From the IMG/VR virus record IMGVR_UViG_3300036791_001168, positions 1 to 40,518 of that record: a stretch of 40,518 nucleotides of DNA, one strand, 5' to 3'. Positions 35,261-40,518 of the stretch are shown piece after piece. Numbering within the stretch: the stretch's first letter is position 1; each line of letters starts with the position of its first letter. The notes beneath the pieces were generated by a model. The model was not told the origin of the DNA and made no database searches. It saw nothing but the letters and a program-made list of their open reading frames with translations. The position numbers and the translations under genes are program-made. This DNA is from a virus.

Positions 35261-36194
35261 CTACACCACCATTTTCAAGCGAAGTCCCGCATTTAAAGCA
35301 TCTCGGGACTTCAGATTGCATCGGGGGACCGGTGTTGGTCTGCAGAAACTCCTTCGTGAGTTCCGGAAGGGCGCCCGGGTGGCGGACGCGGTTGAGTTTT
35401 GGTACCAACCATCTCAGGAATTCTTGGGATCGGGAACCGAGGGACCGTAGGGCAGTAGCGGATTGCTTGGGGGTGGGTACGCCATCTTTGCCGGCAGCCT
35501 CCCAGGTCGCGACGTGCTGGGAGTGGAAGTCCGGGGGCTCCGGTTCCGGGTTCGTCGTCGTCGCTTCCTTGGAGGGTAAAGACGACGACGAATCCCCCTT
35601 AAAAGTCTTAGAGTCTTCGTCAATAAGGATAGGCCCGCGCGGAGTCCGCAATGCTTCGAACTCTTTGACCGCTGCTGACCGGACTTTTATAGCCTCAAAG
35701 TACGCTACACGGCGGACTTCAAAATCCTCAAAGTCCGCTGCGTAGCGGACTTTCCACCAGTCGCGAAACTCGAGGCGAAAATTAGGCGAATGAAAGTCCG
35801 GTACAGTGCGGACTTTCTGGGGGTGAATCCCTGAGTCCGCTGGGAAGAGTGCACGTGCAGTGCCGAGTCTAAGATACCCAAGTGCGCGCCAATATGCAAC
35901 TATTTCGCTGATTCTCTGTTTTCCTGTTCCTATATCGGCCGCGGCGTCCTTCTGGCCCAGCGGGGCCTTGCCCCCCTTCTCCCGAACCGCAAAGTCAGAA
36001 TAATTACCCCAGGATTGTCTGTAGAGCCACAGAAGGAATCGCCATTCAAGAGGGACGCCTTCATCAACGATTAAGGCGTCGATTGCGGGATTAAAGCATG
36101 CCGTATATGGGAGCCTCTTCCCGCCGCTATCCACACGCTTGGAGAAGAAGGCCGCGGCCAAGTTGATCCATTCGCCGGCAGGGGCGGCACTCAC
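35208..36194 (-). CDS. Replication initiator / replisome-organiser-like protein
   Basis: 328 aa from GTG overlapping the previous stop (GTGA). An N-terminal winged-helix-like region (VPLEWRFLLWLYRQSWGNYS, KDAAADIGTGKQRISEIVAYW) is followed by a disordered centre and a C-terminal region with CFKCGTSLENGGVDGRCFNC, a zinc-ribbon-like tail. This layout fits lambda O/replisome-organiser proteins. The coding sequence carries nine AGTCCG copies (35527-35840), the iteron position expected for a lambda-type origin. The repeated KVR/FEVR tripeptides in the protein arise from these iterons. Confidence 0.72.
   Translation of the reverse strand: MSAAPAGEWINLAAAFFSKRVDSGGKRLPYTACFNPAIDALIVDEGVPLEWRFLLWLYRQSWGNYSDFAVREKGGKAPLGQKDAAADIGTGKQRISEIVAYWRALGYLRLGTARALFPADSGIHPQKVRTVPDFHSPNFRLEFRDWWKVRYAADFEDFEVRRVAYFEAIKVRSAAVKEFEALRTPRGPILIDEDSKTFKGDSSSSLPSKEATTTNPEPEPPDFHSQHVATWEAAGKDGVPTPKQSATALRSLGSRSQEFLRWLVPKLNRVRHPGALPELTKEFLQTNTGPPMQSEVPRCFKCGTSLENGGVDGRCFNCAAENLPCLRE
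35527..35840. other. Candidate replication origin: AGTCCG iterons inside the initiator gene
   Basis: AGTCCG or its complement CGGACT occurs at 35528, 35643, 35680, 35713, 35732, 35746, 35795, 35809 and 35834. Two pairs form strong dyads: AAAGTCCGCT / AGCGGACTTT with a 4-base gap (35730-35753) and GAAAGTCCG / CGGACTTTC with an 8-base gap (35792-35817). Iterons inside an initiator gene mark the origin in lambdoid phages. Confidence 0.6.
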
Positions 36195-36553
36195 TGGATG
36201 CCCCCTTCCGGGGGGGCAATAGTATTAACTAATTCCAAGAAACTCGTTCGGGCTTTGAGGAGGGATGGCTCTGCCTCTGTTTCAAAGAGATGGCGATGTT
36301 TTCGATGATGTTTCCGAATCCACCGGAGACGCTCCCGGCGTTCTGCTAATGTGCAATTTGAAGGGATGTCGGCGCGGTAGAAGCGGACTAGCTCCGTCAG
36401 GTACCGCCGCAACACAACGCTAGACGGTGATTTACCCTCGATCCACTCGCCCAACAGGATGTCATCCACCTTGGGATCCGGCGGCCAACCTTCAGGCACA
36501 GAATCGTCTGGTTGTGGTACAGTGGTCCTCGCGGACCCGTCCGGTCGTTTCAT
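36191..36553 (-). CDS. Hypothetical protein upstream of the initiator
   Basis: 120 aa from ATG 36553 with GGAAGGAAG upstream. Polar, Pro-rich N-terminus, then helical VVLRRYLTELVRFYRADIPS and WIRKHHRKHRHLFETE. First gene of the minus replication operon, overlapping the initiator by GTGA. No family recognised. Confidence 0.6.
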   Translation of the reverse strand: MKRPDGSARTTVPQPDDSVPEGWPPDPKVDDILLGEWIEGKSPSSVVLRRYLTELVRFYRADIPSNCTLAERRERLRWIRKHHRKHRHLFETEAEPSLLKARTSFLELVNTIAPPEGGIQ

Positions 36554-37088
36554 TTTGCGATGCTTCCTTCCGGCCGGGTCAAAATTCAGGCGTCGATGCT
36601 GACAACATCGGCGCCTTTCCTTTTGCAGGAAGGCCCAGCCAATTACCCCCCACAGCATATCACGATGCCAAAACGTGTATTCCCTTTCACGTTTTTGAGG
36701 GTAGGCATACAGACTGCGAAGGGATCCAGGAATCCCCCTTGAACGTTTGTATGGGGAAATGTTATGGTTATTCTGCATTGCGGTTAACGGCTGCCCCCTC
36801 ACTCGGGGTGGTTATTGCAAAATTTCCGGCTGCTATCCGGAGAGTTTGCGCCCTGTGTTAAAGCGCCGGAGAAAGCCTTTCGGATGAGGGAAGGCGTGCC
36901 CATTTGGCGATGGACCACTCCACACGGTGCCCTACTCCGTGGGGTTTTCCCGGCGTTCGTGTTGTAAGTCACTTAGTCAGTTACATTCGGACTTCGATCT
37001 CCAGCGAAATGATATACCCCTGCGCGCGAAATGTTCAAGCGCCATTTCGCCCACAGTAATTCGCAGATGTGTTGATTGGAGTCTCGGA
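36554..37088. promoter_or_regulatory. Divergent control region between replication and late operons
   Basis: Apart from one possible 42-codon gene (36759-36887), this holds dyads: AAAACGTG (36670-36677) and CACGTTTT (36688-36695) with a 10-base gap, and GCGAAATG at 37004-37011 and 37026-37033 plus the inverse copy CATTTCGC at 37043-37050. TTGAAC (36740-36745) and TTATGG, 17 bp apart, are a weak plus promoter. Likely the main early/late switch region. Confidence 0.45.
36759..36887 (+). CDS. Possible small cysteine-rich peptide
   Basis: 42 aa: MLWLFCIAVNGCPLTRGGYC, then SGCYPESLRPVLKRRRKPFG. A hydrophobic start and four cysteines with a basic tail. Composition is unusual for a chance reading, but the start has GGGGA only one base upstream and no family is recognised. 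Confidence 0.35.
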   Translation: MLWLFCIAVNGCPLTRGGYCKISGCYPESLRPVLKRRRKPFG

Positions 37089-37532
37089 GTGCCACGTAAA
37101 GCCAAGCCGCCATCGGCACAAGCGCAGTGGGCCCAGCGGGCGAAGCTGGTTGAAGAGTTCGCGCTGCTCGACCAGGAGATCGCGAACTTCAAGCCGCGGA
37201 TCTTCCGTCACCAGAAACTGCGCGAGCTGATCATGAGCTGGTATCCCGGCCAGGCGCCCGAAGAAGAAGTTGTTGTCCCGGGCACAAATTGCGATATTGT
37301 TGTAAGCGCGCGGGACAAAATCCGCGCCGTGACAGCGCAGGGAAAACAGAAGCTTTTTAAGCTTTGGGGCTCCGCAAAGTACATCGCCAACAGCAGCGTC
37401 CTGCTGAAATCTCTCCCGGACCCCAAAGATGAACTTGGCCTGTACACCGTGCAGGCCTTGACTGGACCGCGTCACTTGCGGGTAACCGCCAAGCCGCGAT
37501 CCGCCGCCGGCAGCAGTAGCGCCGCGGCATAG
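37089..37532 (+). CDS. Hypothetical protein, first gene of the rightward operon
   Basis: 147 aa from GTG 37089 with GGAG seven bases upstream. N-terminal coiled helix (AQWAQRAKLVEEFALLDQEI), FRHQKLRELIMSWYPGQAP, then alternating beta-like VVVPGTNCDIVVSARDKI and a Ser/Ala tail. The helix-then-beta layout recalls Gam-like host-nuclease inhibitors, but the match is weak and I do not assign it. Natural composition. Confidence 0.6.
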   Translation: MPRKAKPPSAQAQWAQRAKLVEEFALLDQEIANFKPRIFRHQKLRELIMSWYPGQAPEEEVVVPGTNCDIVVSARDKIRAVTAQGKQKLFKLWGSAKYIANSSVLLKSLPDPKDELGLYTVQALTGPRHLRVTAKPRSAAGSSSAAA

Positions 37533-37590
37533 ACGTCTCTCGGAGGAGACGGGCCAGTTAAACAACTCCGGTCAATTCGACGGGAAAATT

Positions 37591-37866
37591 GTGTTCAGAG
37601 CAGATAGCCGTTTGCCGGTAAGGGCAGGCCCGCGGCTGATAGAGATGGCAGACCCGGCACGGATACAAGTGTTGCTACGTGCCGCCAACGCGCAACCTAT
37701 CCTCTCCCAAAAACGCCATCTCGTAGGAATCCAGTTACTCGATTACGGCGACTCTTCGCGGGTGCCGAGTAAGTGGGGCTGTCCCCAGAAGCTCACCACT
37801 AACCTCGAAACTGACGATAACCCTCCGCGCGTCTGGATGTTCAAGCGGATAAGGGGCCGGTGGTGA
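37591..37866 (+). CDS. Hypothetical protein
   Basis: 91 aa from GTG 37591, or 73 aa from ATG 37645. The core MADPARIQVLLRAANAQPIL ... LLDYGDSSRVPSKWGCP looks natural and ends WMFKRIRGRW. Its start is not fixed by a Shine-Dalgarno. It precedes the terminase genes; function unknown. Confidence 0.5.
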   Translation: MFRADSRLPVRAGPRLIEMADPARIQVLLRAANAQPILSQKRHLVGIQLLDYGDSSRVPSKWGCPQKLTTNLETDDNPPRVWMFKRIRGRW

Positions 37867-37949
37867 GGCATTGTGCCCCCTTGGATTGTGTGACCTGTGG
37901 CGACTCATCCTCGTTGTGGGCCGCCATCATGAGGGGGCTACCCCATTGA

Positions 37950-38405
37950 ATGCCCCGTAAGAAGAAGGCCGAGGACCCGCGGAGTGTCCACGAGAAGCAG
38001 AAAGAGTTCCTGGCCGCATTTGGCGACACCCTCTCCGTGGCGCGCGCCGCGGATCTCGCGAATGTCGACCGGCATGACCACTACAACTGGCTTAGAAGAC
38101 ACAAGAGCTACTCCCGGGCATTCGAACAGGCCAGGGAGATCGCCGGCCAGTGTCTCGAGGCAGAAGCCGTCGATCGGGCGCTGTCTGGCTGGCTCGAGCC
38201 CGTCTATTACCAGGGCGCGGTATGCGGGGACGTGCGGCGCTACGACAGCGGTCTGACGCAGTTTCTTCTGCGCGGTTTGCTGCCGGAGCGGTATGGCTCC
38301 AAGACGGAGATCACCGGCCCGCAGGGAACGCCGCTGCAAGTCAAAATCGAGGTCGAATTCGTAAAACCGAGTGACCCTTCCGCAGATCCTGCCAACCCGG
38401 GCTAA
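37950..38405 (+). CDS. Terminase small subunit
   Basis: 151 aa. Basic start (MPRKKKAEDPRSVHEKQKEF), an HTH-like LSVARAADLANVDRHDHYNW LRR and a C-terminal GLTQFLLRGLLPERYGSK, characteristic of small terminases that recognise pac/cos DNA and load the large subunit. It overlaps the large subunit by 35 bp. Confidence 0.87.
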   Translation: MPRKKKAEDPRSVHEKQKEFLAAFGDTLSVARAADLANVDRHDHYNWLRRHKSYSRAFEQAREIAGQCLEAEAVDRALSGWLEPVYYQGAVCGDVRRYDSGLTQFLLRGLLPERYGSKTEITGPQGTPLQVKIEVEFVKPSDPSADPANPG

Positions 38406-39651
38406 ATTCCCGGATAAGCTGCAATTCCTCTTCGAAAAAGCGCCCTACAAAGTCGCCTACGGCGGCCGCGGCGCGACGAAGAGCTGGGGATTCGCAAGGG
38501 CCCTGTTGATCCGCGGCACGCAAGAGAAGCTTCGCATCCTGTGCGCGCGGGAGACGCAGAAGAGCATCCGCGATTCGGTGCACCAGCTCCTGCAGACGCA
38601 ATTGACGGACCTCGGCCTCGACTCCTTCTACCGCGTCGAGAAGGCCGCAATCTACGGCCTCAACGGCACCACAATCCTCTTCGCCGGCCTGAAGCACAAC
38701 GTGGACAATCTGAAATCCATGGAGGCCATCAACATCTGCTGGGTGGAGGAAGCGCAAGGCGTTTCGAAAACCTCTTGGGACAAATTGATTCCCACGCTGT
38801 ACCGCATCCCCGGCTGCGAACTGTGGGTCTCCTTCAATCCGGACCTCGAGAGCGACAACACCTATCAGCGTTTCGTGGTCGATCCGCCGGAAGGCGCGGT
38901 GGTGGTCAAGCTGACCTACCGCGACAACCCCTGGTTCCCCGAAGGCCTGCGCCGGGAGATGGAGCAGGCGCGGCGCCGCAACGCAGACGAGTACGCGCAC
39001 ATCTGGGAGGGGACCTGCATCAACACCCTCGCCAACGCGATCTACGCGAATGAACTGCGCCAGGTCGATATCGAGGGCAGGGTCCGCCGGGTCCCGTATG
39101 ACCCGACCAGGCCGGTGGACACCGCATGGGATCTCGGCTACGGCGACATGGTCTCGATCTGGATGTTCCAGGCGTTCCCGATGGAGTACCGCGTCATCGA
39201 TTATGAGGAAGGCCAAAGAGAAGCGATCCACCACTACATTGCGGAGCTGCAAAAGCGCGGCTACATGTGGGGCACGGACTATCTGCCGTGGGACGGAGGC
39301 CTGAAGGCCTTGGGGACCGGCAAGTCGATCGAGGAGCTGATGCGCGCCGCCGGCCGCCGCGTGAAGGTGGCCACCCGACTGCCAATCCTCGACGGCATCA
39401 ATGCGGTTCGAACGATATTTCCCTTGTGTTATTTCGACGAGGGGAAATGCGCCGAAGGGATTCGGCACCTCCGCTGTTACCGGTACGGCGAACTGAAGTC
39501 CTTGGAGGGGCCGACTCGTGAGCCCCTCCATGACCTGCATAGCCACGCAAGTGACAGTTTTCGCTGTATGGCAGTGAGCATCAGGCAACCCCAGAAAGAG
39601 CGTGAACGGGAGCAGCAGAGGCAGAAGCAGTACGTCAGTCCGTGGAGTTGA
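38371..39651 (+). CDS. Terminase large subunit (PBSX/Terminase_3 type)
   Basis: 426 aa from GTG. ATPase: Walker A GGRGATKS (residues 31-38), Walker B NICWVEEA (121-128) with coupling motif SFNPD (154-158). Nuclease domain begins VDTAWDLGYGD with Asp250/Asp254. The enzyme translocates DNA into the procapsid and cuts concatemers. Length is normal for this type. GTG overlaps the small subunit; the C-terminus is Gln/Arg-rich. Confidence 0.93.
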   Translation: MTLPQILPTRAKFPDKLQFLFEKAPYKVAYGGRGATKSWGFARALLIRGTQEKLRILCARETQKSIRDSVHQLLQTQLTDLGLDSFYRVEKAAIYGLNGTTILFAGLKHNVDNLKSMEAINICWVEEAQGVSKTSWDKLIPTLYRIPGCELWVSFNPDLESDNTYQRFVVDPPEGAVVVKLTYRDNPWFPEGLRREMEQARRRNADEYAHIWEGTCINTLANAIYANELRQVDIEGRVRRVPYDPTRPVDTAWDLGYGDMVSIWMFQAFPMEYRVIDYEEGQREAIHHYIAELQKRGYMWGTDYLPWDGGLKALGTGKSIEELMRAAGRRVKVATRLPILDGINAVRTIFPLCYFDEGKCAEGIRHLRCYRYGELKSLEGPTREPLHDLHSHASDSFRCMAVSIRQPQKEREREQQRQKQYVSPWS

Positions 39652-39676
39652 TCAATCCCAACAAAAGGAAAAAACG

Positions 39677-40459
39677 ATGTCGACCGGTTTCTTCGCGTAT
39701 GTTCAGATTCTTCAAGGTCCGCCTCCGGTAATTGGTGGCGGGCCAGCAAATCCTCCCGTTTATCCCGGTGGAGGGCCGGCCTATCCGCCGGGCCTGCATC
39801 CCGGCGGCGGGCCTATGCCCGGTGGTCCCGTTGACCCCGGATATGGGCAGGGGCATCCGTTGCCTCCGCACCTCGGTGGTGGCCCGGCATATCCGCCGGC
39901 CTATCCCGGTGGTGGGCCTGTTTATCCGCCGGGATTGCATCCCGGTGGTGGGCCTATGCCCGGGGGTCCCGTCGATCCCGGCTACGGACAGGGGCATCCG
40001 ATACCGCCGGGCATCTGGGGCGGCGGCTCGCCTCCTCACGTAGGCGGCGGGCCGGCTATCCCGCCCTACTACCCTGGCGGCCCCGTTTACCCGCCCGGCC
40101 TGCATCCCGGTGGTGGTCCCGTCTATCCCGGTGGGCCGGTCGATCCCGGCTGGGGACAGGGCCATCCGACGCCTCCGGTAGTTGGCGGCGGCCCCGCTTA
40201 TCCTCCCGGTCTCCATCCTGGCGGCGGCCCGGTTGAGCCTCCCACGCTTCCGCCGGGATCGCAGTTGCCGCCCGATCAGCTCTGGCCGCCAACGGATCCG
40301 CCTAAGCCGGGTGACCCGCCCAAGCCTCCGGTGGTAGTGCCCCCGAACAAGTTGGCCGTGCTCCTCTGGGTGCTCGGCATGGGCTACAAGTGGGGCATCA
40401 TCGACAAGCCGGCCGACAAACCGCCGGATGCCAAGCCGCCGGTAGCTACCCCGAAATAA
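39677..40459 (+). CDS. Gly/Pro-rich repeat protein
   Basis: 260 aa from ATG 39677, with AAAGGA seven bases upstream. After a short start (MSTGFFAYVQILQG) nearly all is repeats of the type YPPGLHPGGGPMPGGPVDPG with YGQGHP, about three large units, then a Pro-rich tail and LAVLLWVLGMGYKWGII, a short hydrophobic segment. Collagen-like or silk-like extended fold, likely on the virion. The gene follows the terminase and its 3' end crosses the contig junction. Unknown function. Confidence 0.75.
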   Translation: MSTGFFAYVQILQGPPPVIGGGPANPPVYPGGGPAYPPGLHPGGGPMPGGPVDPGYGQGHPLPPHLGGGPAYPPAYPGGGPVYPPGLHPGGGPMPGGPVDPGYGQGHPIPPGIWGGGSPPHVGGGPAIPPYYPGGPVYPPGLHPGGGPVYPGGPVDPGWGQGHPTPPVVGGGPAYPPGLHPGGGPVEPPTLPPGSQLPPDQLWPPTDPPKPGDPPKPPVVVPPNKLAVLLWVLGMGYKWGIIDKPADKPPDAKPPVATPK

Positions 40460-40518
40460 AGCTTCCCTCTTGGGGGAGGGGAAGGGGGCTGGTGGGTTTC
40501 CATCTACCTGCTGGCCCC

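Noticed and set aside
1-40518. CRISPR arrays or tRNA genes
   Set aside because: No regularly spaced 20-40-bp repeats were seen, and no cloverleaf with a TTCGA-type arm could be recognised by eye.

Overview
The window is one complete, circularly assembled genome of a short-tailed (podovirus-like), P22-type bacteriophage. Bases 1-127 are repeated exactly at 40392-40518, so the unique genome is 40,391 bp and the Gly/Pro-rich gene ending at 40459 runs into the BACON-like gene at 149 across the junction. The DNA is GC-rich, and genes are chained by ATGA/GTGA stop-start overlaps. A BACON-like domain of a style common in Acidobacteriota hints at a soil or sediment acidobacterial host; this is an inference with low certainty. 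A tyrosine recombinase, several helix-turn-helix proteins and operator-like palindromes suggest a temperate lifestyle.

Late region, + strand, 37089 through the junction to 25716: small and large terminase, a Gly/Pro-repeat protein, a BACON-like protein, a zinc-finger protein, a cytosine-5 DNA methyltransferase with a second gene nested in another frame, a DnaB-N-like protein and small genes, a P22-like portal, scaffold and coat protein, two gp4-like head-tail adaptors flanking a beta-helix tailspike, a gp10-like tail hub with internal repeats, a tail fibre ending in an S74 self-cleaving chaperone domain, a GNAT-like protein, and three large DNA-ejection (internal virion) proteins. A minus-strand coiled-coil gene with its own promoter-like sequence (18629-18952) interrupts this block like a moron.

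Accessory region, 25699-34500: a minus operon of small DNA-binding, membrane and coiled-coil proteins (25699-28376); a bidirectional promoter at about 28380-28444; a plus operon of zinc-ribbon, HNH-like and membrane microproteins (28439-30001); a minus operon ending upstream with the integrase (29951-32329); and a regulatory zone (32330-34117) with several dyads, direct repeats and a 38-bp inverted repeat bracketing a two-HTH regulator.

Replication region, minus strand, 34106-36553: small zinc-finger and HNH proteins, a replisome-organiser-like gene (35208-36194) carrying an AGTCCG iteron array inside its coding sequence (a likely origin, as in lambda O), and next to it four consecutive palindromes at 35051-35114.

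The most striking observation is at 783-2441. A full set of Dcm motifs is read in one frame, while from about 1057 to 2330 the +1 frame carries the better codon bias and a ten-fold W-P-T-P-type repeat protein of a kind I recognise from other phages. I recognise no endolysin, holin, spanin or DNA polymerase.
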